A stretch of DNA of 64,000 nt from Anolis sagrei (GCF_037176765.1 NC_090034.1:21299375-21363374); one strand, 5' to 3'; counted from the stretch's first letter, positions 1-9,596 are shown. The notes: generated by a model from the letters alone, not told the origin. Numbers and translations are program-made.

Positions 1-404
1 CCTCTTCCCTGGGCTTTTGGATCCAAGGAAGGCGAACCTTTCCCAGCCAGATTCTGATCCCAATCCCTGGTTCCTCCAAGCTTGGCTTCTGCAAATCCCA
101 TTTTAGGATAAAGCCTCGTCTTTCTCTGCCAGGAGTTTTGTTTTTGTACATTGGGCTTTGACTGCCACCTAGAGGCCTCCAAAAGCACCTTCAGGCACCG
201 TGTGTTCCTTGTGTACTATCACACTGCAGGCGCTGTTTATAGCTTTTTTTGTTCCTCTTAATAAGAATAATAAAGATTTGTTTTCTAAAATGACTTGCTC
301 CTGTCTCTTTAAGTGCCGAGAAAAGAAAGCGAACCACATTTTCATACAAAACCGTCAGGCTCAAGCAAAAGTCTGGAAAGGTATGATGCCCCACTCCTTG
401 TTAT
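1..404 (+). other. possible 3' tail of an upstream gene
   Basis: I see no convincing coding exon here. An AATAAA-type signal in an A/T-rich context near 267 followed by a T-rich stretch could be the poly(A) site of a plus-strand gene lying left of the window. In human the gene before SNHG19/TRAF7 is RAB26 on the plus strand, which would fit, but no RAB26 coding sequence is visible, so this is inference only. Confidence 0.2.
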
Positions 405-1222
405 GATTGGGTGCCTTCAGCTCTAAATTATCATTATGTTTGGGTTGCTGTGAGTTTTCTGGGCTGTCTGGCATCCTCAGAGGTTGTGAGGTCTGTTGGA
501 AACAGGCAAGTGAGGTTTATATATCTGTGGAATGTCCAGGATGGGAGAAAGTACTCTTGTCTGTTTGTGGCCATTGTGAATATTGCCATTGGCCAGCTAG
601 ATTAGCATTGAATGGCCTTGCAGCTTCAAAGCCTGGCGGAATCCTTTATTGGGAGGTGTTACCTGGCCCTGAATGTTTCCTGTCTGGAATTCCCCTGTTC
701 TTTGAATGTTGCTCTTTATTTACTGTCCTGATTCTAGAGTCTACATAGGGACCACCACACACAGCGCCCAAACACAAATCAAGGAACATGAGCTCTTGAT
801 GAACCAACCTGGACACAGAATATTATTTGAGAACACAGAAATGCTGGACCACTCTACCAACCACCATGTCAGACTACACAGAGAAGCCACTGAAATCCAC
901 AAGCCATGTGGACAATTTCAACGGAAAGGAGGAAACCATGAAAATGAAAAAAAAAATCTCTAAAATCAGGACAGTAAATAAAGAGTAAAGAACAACACTC
1001 AGAAAACAAGGGAAATCCAGACGAGAAACCATCAGGACCAGCTAACATTTCCCAACAAAGGATTCCCCCAAGCAGGAAGAAGCCAGGCCTTGAAGCTGCA
1101 AGACCATTCAACATTATGTAATAGATAATGCTTCTGGAACATGGCTATACAGCCTGGAAAACTCACAACCACCCAGTGATTCTGGCCATGAAAGCCTTCG
1201 ACAACACATTTATCATGTTTAT
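405..1222 (+). mobile_element. Penelope-like retroelement fragment with GIY-YIG endonuclease remnant
   Basis: The centre (about 734-960, plus strand) encodes part of a GIY-YIG endonuclease-type region: it begins VYIGTTTHSAQTQIKEH and continues with GHRILFENTEMLDH and an REATEIHK motif, as in Penelope-like elements. It is flanked by inverted copies of the element's terminal repeat (405-740 against about 965-1220), an arrangement known for Penelope elements. The reverse transcriptase is absent, so this is a truncated copy. The right end shares the CCTTCGACAA-containing end sequence with the copies at 1564, 11577 and 32301. Confidence 0.7.
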
Positions 1223-1563
1223 TTATACCCCGCTTTCTCTCTCTACACAAGAGACTCGACGCTGCTCCTTTGGTGACTTTCTTGGGGTTTTCTGTCCAGG
1301 TGTCTTCCTTTCTCCCAGTATCTTTTAATTTAAAAAAAAAATGACAGTGAAAGTACAGAAAAGCCATGCTACTTATACATACAGAAAACAAATACACACT
1401 TCTACCTATAACTCTACAACCACCAATGTATGAGAATTCAAAGCAGATTTCTGGCTTCCCTTTAATCTGTCTCTATAAATGTAACATTTTTCTTCCACCT
1501 TATATCCATCAAATTGTTGAATTCTACTTGTTTTAACCTTAATACCTCAAAAAATTAGTATCT
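1223..1563. other. A/T-rich spacer, no feature seen
   Basis: A short unique-looking spacer between two Penelope-derived pieces. No ORF, RNA or terminal repeat could be supported. Confidence 0.3.
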
Positions 1564-1800
1564 CAACTGGGTAGTTGTAAGATTTTCGGGCTATATGGCC
1601 ATGTTCTAGAGGCATTGTCTCCTGACGTTTTGCCTGCATCTATGGCAAGCATCCTCAGAGGTAGTGAGGTCTGAGGATGCTTGCCATAGATGCAGGCGAA
1701 GTGTCAGGAGACAATGCCTCTAGAACATGGCCATATAGTCCAAAAAAACCTACAACAACCCAGTGATTCTGGCCATGAAAGCCTTCGACAATACAGTATC
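1564..1800. repeat. Penelope-derived long hairpin
   Basis: Two copies of the Penelope terminal sequence stand head to head. The left arm 1591-1658 and right arm 1671-1738 are near-perfect inverted repeats of 68 nt around a 12-nt spacer. The right side continues into the same end sequence (CCTTCGACAA) as in the other Penelope copies. It is probably an inverted-repeat relic of one insertion. Confidence 0.75.
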
Positions 1801-2589
1801 TCAACTTTTTAGGTGTCCAAACCTGCACATAAAGGATAAAAGGGTTTCCATTCTTTGAAGGTGCCCAGTGACTTATCTTTCAACAACATGGTTAACTTGC
1901 CCATTTCCATTAATTCCCACCTTTCCTGCCCAGTCTTCTGTAGTCGTTTATATATTTTTGTCCAAAGAGGTTGAGCGAGAGTGACTTGGCCCAAGACCAC
2001 CCTATGAGTTTCTATGGCTCTTAAACCCTGGCTTCTCTGGATTGTTATTTAAAACTAAATAAACTAAATGCACCTTGATTCTTAGTGCCATGATTTATTC
2101 CAAGGGAATTTGTTACCTTTATTTGATGCTGAGAGAATATGACTTGCCTACTGTGTGAAGTCCCATTCTTGACACACACACACACACATATATAAATCCT
2201 ACAGGTAAGGACCATAAATAAGTAAATGCACAGATTCCATATAGATAGCAATAAGTCAGAAATGACTTGGAGACACATAACCAAGATAAAACTTGTTACA
2301 GAGGCAATCCAGACAAATAGGAAACAGAGAACTTTGTCTTCCAAAGCCCCAACAAACCAGGTTTTGCTCCCATCCCATGGCTAGTCCTCTGTGTAGTGTA
2401 GTTGGAAGTGCTGCCATTGCACTCCATTGAGCCAGGTTTGGGAAATGTAGAAATCAGCTTATGTGCCCCAAATTGTGAATAATCCCACAGCAAAGAGAAA
2501 TACTTCATACAATGTACACTTTGCTGCCTGACAAAAAGGGCTCCCACCTGCCCCAAGAAGAAATCCAAAGGCCTTATTGTTAGCATTTA
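1801..2589. other. non-coding stretch with a (CA)n tract
   Basis: No gene is recognised. A short CA microsatellite sits at about 2171-2190. The rest resembles diverged interspersed repeat without a diagnostic end. Confidence 0.3.
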
Positions 2590-2990
2590 AGTGCTAGCTT
2601 TCATTTATTTCGTATCAAAAGCATTGCATAATAAATAAGTATAAAACTGATAAAATAGATAATAAAATAAAGGAAGCACAGCTAAATAGTTTTAGACAGC
2701 GACCGCACCACCTGTAGCTTTAAACAGTTCTTTCTCTGTGAATGGGGCAGGGCATTGTGAGCAAGCATACAGATGCTGAGTTGTCCTGCTTCACAGTCAC
2801 ACAAGGTGGAGGATTCTTCTAGGTGATGCCATTTAAGCCAGGTTGTCTTTTGATCTGCCCACTCCGCTTCCGAGTCTGTTCAAGGACTTCCAATTTGCCC
2901 ATTCTTGGTTTGCCCCTGGAGGAAGATCCTCTTGGAGGGCCATCCAGTGCCAGTTTGAGAGCTGATGTTTATGTATTGCTAATATGATTT
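2590..2990. repeat. probable LINE-derived fragment, family uncertain
   Basis: An A/T-rich run of AATAAA-like units followed by about 300 bp of G/C-richer sequence has the texture of a LINE tail or its ORF end in minus orientation. I recognise it as repetitive in style but cannot name the family. Confidence 0.3.
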
Positions 2991-3394
2991 TCTTCTTAAA
3001 GAGGGGCCCATGAGATCAAGACTCGCATAAACGAAGTGTCCCGCTGGGATCCAAAGTGAGTCCTTTTGCACATGAACCCTGGCACACAGCCTTCCTGCCA
3101 TTGCTTAAACAGAAGTAAGGTGGCCATCTATAAGAGGTCTCTAAAGAGGGACCCTGAAATGTCTCTTCCAACTCGGCAGTCCCCTGCATCACCCATTGTT
3201 CCACTCCAGCCGTCTTAAAAAGTGGTCTGAGGGTTTGGCTTGCTGTTGCCTTCCCTGAAAAGTGGGAAACAAAAAAGATTAGTGCCAGTCATGCCATTTT
3301 GCTTTCTAATTAAGTTCAAATGCTATAACTAGTAAAGTCAGCTCTCCTCATTCACTTGAGGATGTCTGTGAATGAAAAACAATAAAAATACTAT

Positions 3395-3484
3395 TTTATT
3401 TTAATCAAGAATGTATTTGTAAGTCCTCTTGCATAACTTAATGGTCAATGTCTGCTGGAGGCTGGACACGGAGCCTAGAGATTC
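3395..3484 (-). ncRNA. candidate terminal exon of host RNA, unit 1
   Basis: A polypyrimidine tract ending CTCTAG at 3490-3485 makes a good acceptor exactly 81 nt downstream of the snoRNA end, the spacing typical of intronic box C/D snoRNAs. An AATAAA signal follows at 3400-3395. Unit 2 has the same arrangement. A second acceptor-like site (TTTCAG before 3254) leaves the alternative that the exon runs further left. Confidence 0.4.
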
Positions 3485-3570
3485 CTAGAGAACACAAGCA
3501 AATCCGTCAAGATTCAAACCCACAAATGCGGAAGGCCAACTGTAGTGTATTAGAGGATTAATCCGCCTCA

Positions 3571-3659
3571 AAGCCTCAGCTCATGTCCATAATCAGTACA
3601 CTGCGAGCAGTGTTCAGACGAGGTGTCAGAAAATAAATGGAAGAGCTCATCATGGGCTG
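3571..3659 (-). ncRNA. SNORD60: box C/D snoRNA SNORD60, copy 1
   Basis: Read on the minus strand: terminal stem AGCC/GGCU, box C AUGAUGA (3653-3647), a 14-nt guide complementary to 28S rRNA, box D' CUGA (3617-3614), a perfect apical hairpin (ACACTG/CAGTGT), a C'-like CUGAUUA and box D CUGA (3579-3576). The plus strand at 3620-3633 reads GAGGTGTCAGAAAA, as in 28S rRNA just before the GTTACC of the peptidyl-transferase region. By the D'+5 rule this selects the first G of GAGG+UG, consistent with the known SNORD60 target G4340 (human numbering). The identification rests on my memory of human U60 plus the intact boxes and guide. Confidence 0.88.
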
Positions 3660-3723
3660 GGGATTTCAATGGGGTGCAGGCAAAACATCAACCCTTTATT
3701 TATCTGTAAAAATGGAATCTTAC

Positions 3724-3767
3724 CTCCGTGAAAGCAGGCTCTCATAATCCAGTTACCAAATGCTCAT
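3724..3767 (-). ncRNA. host-gene exon upstream of SNORD60, unit 1
   Basis: A 44-nt exon is bounded by a strong acceptor (pyrimidine tract ending TTTTCCAG before 3767) and a consensus donor (GTAAGATTCC after 3724). The equivalent exon in unit 2 has the same length and both splice sites intact although the exon sequence has diverged, as expected for a host RNA whose exons matter little. Confidence 0.6.
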
Positions 3768-4355
3768 CTGGAAAAGAAGGAAGCAAACTACGCTGAGAAG
3801 GTGGGGGGAAAAAAGGCAAGAACGTCTCAAAGGTACAGAGGAGCAACGGCTTAACCCAGAAGTAATGCATCAAAATACTACAAATGGCAGAAGAAACCAG
3901 GTCATTTAGCCTTAGCAAGACAAAATGTGCTTTGGATGCAAATTGCTCTCTCTTGAAGGCATAAGATGCCTTCCATATTTAAACCTGCCAATCCGTTCTA
4001 TGGGGACTGGGTTCAATACACAGATGCGTTTATAAAGATTGGGCAGCTGCTCTTTAAACCGGGGATGGAAAACTTGTGATCCTGATGGAAGGCAGAACAC
4101 TTTTGGGTTGGCCTAATGCTCAAGGGCCACTTATTACTTCTTTTGAGGTTTCACTCAAGTTGAGAATAAAGGGGGAAAGACAGGAAAATATTGTATGGGG
4201 TGTTTCAAATAGATGGACCCAATTTCAAAGCAGTATATTTCATGATGTTAGCATGCTACAATTACACAAAAGGTCACAAAGGGGTTGATGAGTTATTGCA
4301 CTTTACCCATCCCCCCCCCCATGTCCTGTTTTTGCACTAGTCTTGATCTGGCCCC

Positions 4356-4465
4356 TTTGTTGTTCATTTGTTCAGTCGCTTCTGACTTTTTGTGACCTCA
4401 TGGACCAGCTCACACCAGAGCTCCCTGTCTGCCATCACCACCCCCAGCTCCTTCAAGGTCAAGCT
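4356..4465 (+). mobile_element. BovB LINE 3' fragment
   Basis: The sequence contains the characteristic BovB tail phrase TTGTTCAGTCGCTTCTGACT followed by a 'gacctcatggaccag' block, as in ruminant and squamate BovB copies. Only about 110 bp remains. BovB is known for horizontal transfer between squamates and ruminants. Confidence 0.6.
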
Positions 4466-4600
4466 TTAACAGTAATTTTTGCACAAATAATTGGGTGGCA
4501 TTGGTTTTAATGCATTTGTGTTGTTTTGATCATTTTATGCTTATGTTTTGCGTACTCTGTATGTTGGTGTTTTACTATTTGGAAACTGCTCTGAGTCACG
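4466..4600. repeat. LINE-tail-like A/T-rich remnant
   Basis: The segment resembles the 3' tails of L2/CR1-type LINEs seen elsewhere in the window, ending in a ctgctctgagtcac phrase, and abuts the mariner-like element. Confidence 0.3.
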
Positions 4601-5202
4601 TTGCTGCGTTCCTCTCGAAAAAGAACGGTCCGTAAACTTTTTTATGTGAAACAGCACAAAACACAGTCACTTGGGGGAAATTGCACTCATTTGCTAGTTT
4701 CAGGGGAATTTTGCAATCCTCAGATGCGCATGTCGCAATGGCTAACTTCCCCGCTGAGATGAAACATGGCTTCGCCGCTAAAAAACAGCGGATGTAAGCC
4801 ATCCGCATTCTGTAACATCACAGAATTCCATGCGCTTCCTTTTGTCTCCTGCATGAAGGGGCCACACCAGTTGCAATTGAACGTTGTTGCCTCGAGATGC
4901 GCCAGACGGTCGTGTGAGAAATGGCCAGTTCCCGGCTGGCGCAGCGAGTGGACTGGAGCGGGCTTTTCAGAAAACTCTCCCGGATCCGCCTCACGTTTTA
5001 TTCCGAAGTGCTTGGCCGCCCTGTGCTCTTCCCTTTACATAGAGAGCCTGTTTCTTCAAACTGTCGGGTACCAGCGGCGAATGTTCTTTGGTGTTGGAGG
5101 ATTGGTACCAAACTGCCCTCGAAAGGCACGCCACACCACCGTGACGGAGCCAGTCTTGCTGAACTGCAGGACGCAAAACACCTTATGCTTCAGGCTCACC
5201 AT
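4596..5202 (-). pseudogene. Tc1/mariner-superfamily transposase relic with DUF4817-like N-terminus
   Basis: A minus-strand ATG at 5202-5200 opens a reading frame with VFCVLQFSKTGSVTVVWRAF followed by a PPTPKNIRRW block, matching the N-terminal helix-turn-helix region called DUF4817. Further on comes GEAMFHLSGEVSHCDMRI, matching the catalytic region usually written FSDEATFHLSGKVNRHNVRIW (the catalytic Asp is replaced by Gly), and then in another frame VTVFCAVSHKKVYGPFFFER, matching the family's VFCAVS...VYGPFFF block. Several stops and frame changes break it and the part after VYGPFFF is missing. No terminal inverted repeats were found. Such transposases are best known from arthropods. Confidence 0.7.
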
Positions 5203-5399
5203 CTTGCAAAGGCAGTTTCGACGCTGCTGTCCTTACTACCTCCCCTAAAGAAAATGGGGGGAAAAACTATTAGTGCCCATCATATTGTTTTGATCTTTCA
5301 ATAAGCACAAATACTAGGCACAGCCTTCCGCATTTGATGAGGTTAGAAGTAGAGGACCTCCATGAAAGTGTGTAGTTGAAAATTTAAAATGTGCTATGT

Positions 5400-5635
5400 T
5401 TTATTTTTTTTGGAATATTTTCACTCAGCTTCAGCAGTCTTACAAAGCACTAATGTGCCTTCAGACTTCCAATCCAATTAAGATGTAATAATTAACGTAT
5501 TTTACACAAAAAAAAATACTTCAAGTCATCCAGTGCGACTCTAGGGCTCATAATAATTATATTTATTTATACCCGACTTTATCTCTCCCTTATTTAGATG
5601 CAGAAGCTGAACGGTGTTGCAAGCCTGAGAGATTC
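5400..5635 (-). ncRNA. candidate downstream exon of host RNA, unit 2
   Basis: The acceptor CTCTAG (5641-5636) lies 81 nt beyond the second snoRNA, the same spacing as in unit 1, and an AATAAA signal lies at 5405-5400. A LINE tail has inserted between them, so this exon may no longer end here. Confidence 0.35.
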
Positions 5636-5721
5636 CTAGAGAAAGCAACCAAATCCGTAAACAATCACACCCACAAATGTGGAAGGCCAGTTGTAGTGTA
5701 TTAGAGGATTAATCTGCCTCA

Positions 5722-5812
5722 AAGCCTCAGCTCATGTCCATAATCAGTTCACTGCAACCGCAGTGTTCAGACGAGGTGTCAGAAAATAAATGGAAGAGCT
5801 CATCACTGGCTG
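5722..5812 (-). ncRNA. SNORD60: box C/D snoRNA SNORD60, copy 2
   Basis: Read on the minus strand: terminal stem AGCC/GGCU, box C GUGAUGA (5806-5800), the same 14-nt 28S guide (plus strand 5773-5786), box D' CUGA (5770-5767), apical hairpin CACTGC-GGTT-GCAGTG, C'-like CUGAUUA and box D CUGA (5730-5727). Compared with copy 1 the hairpin loop differs but the stem is retained, and box C changes only at the degenerate R position. Retained boxes, guide and stem argue that both copies are functional. Confidence 0.88.
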
Positions 5813-5869
5813 GGGCTTGGGAAGTGTCGCAATACCAGAAAGTCTGCCTCCTTTCCTATTTATGCTTAC

Positions 5870-5913
5870 CTTTGCGAAGGCAGGCTGTCATAACCAGGTT
5901 TCCAAAAACACAT
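5870..5913 (-). ncRNA. host-gene exon upstream of SNORD60, unit 2
   Basis: A 44-nt exon with acceptor TTTTCCAG before 5913 and donor GTAAGCA after 5870. Length and splice sites match unit 1 while the exon body has diverged. Confidence 0.6.
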
Positions 5914-6360
5914 CTGGAAAAGAAAAGAAAGCAAACTATGCTGAAAGGGAGAGAAAAGCTAGAACTTCTTAAAAGTATTGAAAAGCAAACATGATAGTTC
6001 TAGAAGTCAAACCTCATAATAATTATATTATTTATATCCCACTTTATATCTCTGAAAGGAGACTCATTTAGAGATGCAGTAATTCCATCCACACTTTAGA
6101 TGCACATTCGTTCTCTTGAAGGCATGAAATGCCTCCTCGATTTAAACTTGACAATCTACTGTTGGGACTAGGTTCAATACATGGACATGTGTGGAAGGTT
6201 CGGGCAGCTATTCTCAAATTGGGAATGAAGGGAGAAAGGTAGTATGATATCATACAAGGCGTTTCTAAAGAACGGACCCAATTTTAACGCAGAATATTTC
6301 GTGATGGCAACAGGTTTCAATTAAAAAGTTACAAAGGGTTTAATGAGTTATTAAATTTGC

Positions 6361-6699
6361 TAAGCGTTTTATAAATGCTCCATTTTCCTTCCACCTGCTG
6401 CACAGACAGCATTGGTATCACCGGATTTCATACCAACACCGCTCAAAGGGGTCTTCTCCCACTGGAGCCATTTTTAAAACCCCTTTAATGCAATTTAGGT
6501 ATTAAATTTTAAAAAGGCTTTTAAGGCAATTTAGACATTACATTGTTAAAAGAACTTTAATATGATTTATAAATTAAAATTTTTATCTAGAGTCTTTGGA
6601 TAGTCCACTTTATCAGAAAAACACCTTCTTTATTTTACAAATATAATGATCTGCCTCAAGCCATGAGGAGAGGTGGGTAAAATAGAATTATTATTTGAT
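6361..6699. other. A/T-rich host-gene intron, no feature seen
   Basis: Repeated T/A-rich phrases around 6480-6560 look like a weak local duplication. No gene, RNA or mobile-element end was recognised. Confidence 0.3.
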
Positions 6700-6960
6700 A
6701 TGCAACAAGATTAGTTAACAGCAAACAAGATCACTATGCTGGCTTTTGTATTGGACCACATGTCGGACACTTCCCAAGTGTCTAGGACTGTGTGATATAT
6801 TGGCGAATAATGAATCAAGATCCAAGTAGGATGGCCTTTTGCAGCTGATGGTAATTTTATCAGTGCAGATTATTTTTAAGTGCAGGCCAAGGGTTTCAGC
6901 TACCACACCCAGTGTGCCGATCACCACTGGGGCCACCTTGACTGGCTTATAATTATTATT
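6700..6960 (-). mobile_element. LINE fragment (C-terminal ORF2 piece)
   Basis: On the minus strand it encodes APVVIGTLGVVAETLGLHLK, the same protein block as the plus-strand fragment at 14810-15070, whose nucleotide sequence it also parallels. The block resembles the C-terminus of a non-LTR reverse transcriptase ORF. I cannot fix the clade; an R4-like LINE is my guess. Confidence 0.5.
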
Positions 6961-7139
6961 GTTATTGGTCTACACTATTATTGTTACTCTAGTTTACGTT
7001 CCCAACATACCCATGTATGTGTTCTCTAATGTGTTCTAAATATTTCTCAGAAATACTCATTCTCAGCTTTACGATTTTAGAGGTGAAACAAATGTTCACA
7101 ATTTTATGAAAATAAAAAAAGAAAACTTTTTACATTACA

Positions 7140-7380
7140 ATTTTTCAATGTTCTTGAAATCCTTTTGTCCATGTAACATATAATGGTCCCTGAGAACAAC
7201 ATGGAGATGGCGAGCACTTGGGTTTCACTGGGGTAATGTACTATCAGTACTGGTTCTGAATACCAATCTGGCAGAATGGCACCCTGGTTGTAAAACTCCT
7301 TTGGAGCATGAAGAAATTATTTGGGTAACCTGCTCTTGAGTGCAATACGTCTAACTAGAAAAACACTACTACATCAAGTT
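7140..7380. other. intronic sequence without recognised feature
   Basis: Nothing supportable was seen on either strand. Confidence 0.25.
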
Positions 7381-7433
7381 AATACCACTTGGATGACTGT
7401 GCCTTGTTAATGGTGGTCCCGGATGCCACTCTG

Positions 7434-7897
7434 CTACAATTTGAATGCCTTGACGTGACAGTGGCGGCAGATCTGGTCCGCTCGTCCAATAATAACATTA
7501 GACGGATCGTCGTAGTGAAAGCAGTCCAACGACACATTGGAATGCCTTGCCGCTCTCGTGGCTCGGGCCCTTTCCCGCTCGTTCTCAAGACGCCGCTCTC
7601 GTTGCTCTGGCGTCTCTGCGGCCCTCATGGCCCGGGCCCTTTCTCGCTCGTTTTGAAGTCGCTGCTCGCGTTTCTCTGCGTTCTCTGCCGCCCTTGTCCT
7701 GCGAGCTCTTTCTCGCTCCTTCTTCAGCCTCTGGTCGCGTTGCTCCACGGTCTCTGCCGCCCTCGATTTACGGGACCGTTCCCGCTCTTTCTCAAGACGC
7801 TGTTCGCGCTGTCCAGCTGTCTCAGTGGCCCGCAGTAATCTGACTTTCCTTGCTTTCGGAGTGACTGCTCCCAAGGAGGGTCGCTTTTTTTTAGGCA
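7434..7897 (-). pseudogene. Helitron Rep/helicase protein, N-terminal fragment
   Basis: An open minus-strand frame of 154 residues starts MPKKKRPSLG and continues with four degenerate repeats of about 23 residues rich in Arg/Glu (type RAAETPEQRERRLENERERA). It ends with an Asp-Pro block and VIIGRADQICRHCHVKAFK. This is the layout of the N-terminus of Helitron Rep/Hel proteins, where an RAAET-EQR repeat leads to an 'IGKMDKVC-YC-ALKFK' zinc-binding block. The frame stops immediately after, so Rep and helicase domains are missing. High G/C and an open frame make it stand out from the A/T-rich surroundings. Confidence 0.7.
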
Positions 7898-8039
7898 TCC
7901 CGAAACACTTGGCAAAAGAAGCACAACTATCCTCTGCACTGAAACAAAAAGCAGTAATTGCTTTGTACCTGAGGGTCTGACAACACCTTATTATAACCTA
8001 TAATAAAAATAACAAAACTATACCTAAAGCGTCTTTATA

Positions 8040-8440
8040 TTCCACATACTGTATTTACTCATGTGCCATCGAATCTAAAGGATTCGCTGCTGAATGTAAT
8101 GCACAGCAGCAAAAAAGGCACTCTTGGTCATTTTGCCCCAAAAAAGATGCACATTGCACTCAAAAATGAAAGTGTTGGGAGCACCAATGCTTCTAGCAAT
8201 GGAAAGGAAAACCTTGGGGTGCATCTCTGTTGTAGAATGAATCTACTTTAATTGCCTTGGTTCAATGCTATGGAATCCCAGGAGCTGTAGTTTGACATGG
8301 TTCTGAGCCTTCTCTGCTAGAGTGCAAACTGCAAATCCTAGGATGGCGTAGCATTGAGGCCATTAAATTAGCTTCCCCTTTTGCTTGGGCTCAGCACTAA
8401 GATTGCCATATTATGCAAATCTAACCCGCATGCTAATTTT
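8040..8440. repeat. dispersed repeat, copy A
   Basis: Shares phrases such as 'ttcaatgctatggaatccc', 'attgaggccat' and 'gtaatgcacagcagcaaa' with 22080-22500 and 56960-57540, in differing orientation. It is probably a non-autonomous DNA transposon family; the ends could not be fixed. Confidence 0.5.
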
Positions 8441-8579
8441 GGCAAGGTCATTTAGCCCCAAAAGGGGAGCATTAGATTCCATAAATAGGGTATAGCAAAG
8501 TCAAAGTATGTACGTTGTTTATACCAAAGGCGGCCTGTAGCGTGAAGAATCTGGGCCAAACTTGGCACACAGACCCTCC

Positions 8580-8985
8580 ATTATCCAACTTAAAATGTCC
8601 TGAACTTGAATTTGTATGTTAAATTGGAACAAGCATATTCTTAAAGTGTAATGTCATCCAAAAATATTTTTATTTAAAGTGTTGAATTGCATAGGGAAAG
8701 GTGAAAACCCCTGGTGTTATGTTGCTATCTGTGCCCCGTTTAGAAAATTTCCCCTCACTTTCTGTCTCTGTGGTAATTGGATTTTGAAAAATTTGCCTTG
8801 TGGAAACAAGGATTGGAGATAAAGCTTCAGTTGAGACACCTTTCCCCCATGTTAATAACTCTCTCAGGAGTGAATTTCTCTTCTGAGGGCGAGATTTGTT
8901 TCGCTTCCTGTTGTCTCAGCCCCATTCTTCACTATGAGCTGTTTGGAAGTCAGATTACTTCTAACTCAGGGACTGCCTGTATGTG
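8580..8985. mobile_element. Tigger/pogo-like MITE, copy A
   Basis: Homologous to 46985-47480; both carry the block around 'ggaaacaaggattggagataaagctt' (split here by small changes) and end in GGACTGCCTGTA, i.e. a CAGGCAGTCC terminal repeat next to TA. The TA target and terminus fit Tc1/mariner-pogo non-autonomous elements. Confidence 0.55.
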
Positions 8986-9336
8986 GATACAGAAATATCA
9001 AGAACAATACACTTCATGGGATTTGCAGAAATTCCCAGGAAGGTACAGACACACATATAATCTTTTGATATTTTCTGGACTGTTTTGGAATTTCTTGGAC
9101 ATTTCCATAATCTTTCAGAATCCCATGACAATTTCAAGAAACATCTAAAAACTCAGGCAGCCCAACAGAACAGCCTAAAAACTACTAGAAACGTGTGGGC
9201 CTTGTACTCTTCTGCATATTCAATGACTCATCTCCAAAAAAAGTGTCATACACCTATTGTGCTGGTCTACATCCATTAAGCCACGTCAGAGCCTTTTAAG
9301 TACAGACTACAAACATACATATTGTCACTATTATTA
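8986..9336. other. host-gene intron, no feature seen
   Basis: A plus-strand frame crosses part of this stretch but it has no recognisable domain. Nothing else was seen. Confidence 0.25.
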
Positions 9337-9596
9337 TTGATTTTTTTGTGTCAAAAGCGACTTGAGAAATCGCAAGTCACTTCTGGTGTGAGAGAATTGG
9401 CTGTCTGCAAGGACATTGCCCAGGGAATGCCAGGGTGTTTTATCATCCTTGTGGGAGGCTTCTCTCATGTCCCACACAGGGAACTGGAGCTGACAGAGAA
9501 AGGTCATCCGCACTTTCCCCGGACTTGAACCTACGACCTGTCAGTCTTCAGTCCTGATGGCACAAGGGTTTAACGCACTGCGCCACTAGGGGTTCC
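9337..9596 (-). mobile_element. tRNA-derived Sauria-type SINE
   Basis: On the minus strand it starts with the tRNA-like head (GTGGCGCAGTGCGTTAAACC-type, B box phrase around 'ggttcaagtccgggg') and ends with the tail 'agaagcgacttg...' near 9350. This orientation and order match the squamate SINE also found at 15440, 16857, 24655, 42700 and 48775. Confidence 0.75.

Larger units (their letters stand above)
3230..4300. repeat. local duplication, copy 1 (SNORD60 unit)
   Basis: This segment is homologous in order and orientation to 5230-6360. Matching landmarks are the acceptor-like tract near 3254/5244, the AATAAA signal at 3395/5400, the acceptor at 3485/5636, the snoRNA, the 44-nt exon, and an upstream block around 3940-4080 matching 6095-6240. 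Conservation is highest in the snoRNA and weaker in the introns, so the duplication is not recent. Confidence 0.85.
5230..6360. repeat. local duplication, copy 2 (SNORD60 unit)
   Basis: Homologous to 3230-4300 with an offset of about 2.1 kb. The homology stops on the left at about 5244, next to the 5' end of the mariner-like element, suggesting that element inserted beside or inside the duplicated unit. A short LINE tail (5550-5600) interrupts this copy. Confidence 0.85.

Noticed and set aside
405-1800. A retroviral or LTR retrotransposon copy, suggested by repeated ends
   Set aside because: The encoded block is GIY-YIG endonuclease and the ends match other Penelope-like copies; no primer-binding site, gag, protease or envelope-like sequence was seen anywhere in the window.
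3016-3204. A 62-codon minus-strand frame as a coding gene beside SNORD60
   Set aside because: No homology recognised, not preserved in the duplicate unit, and inside the inferred non-coding host transcript or just past it.
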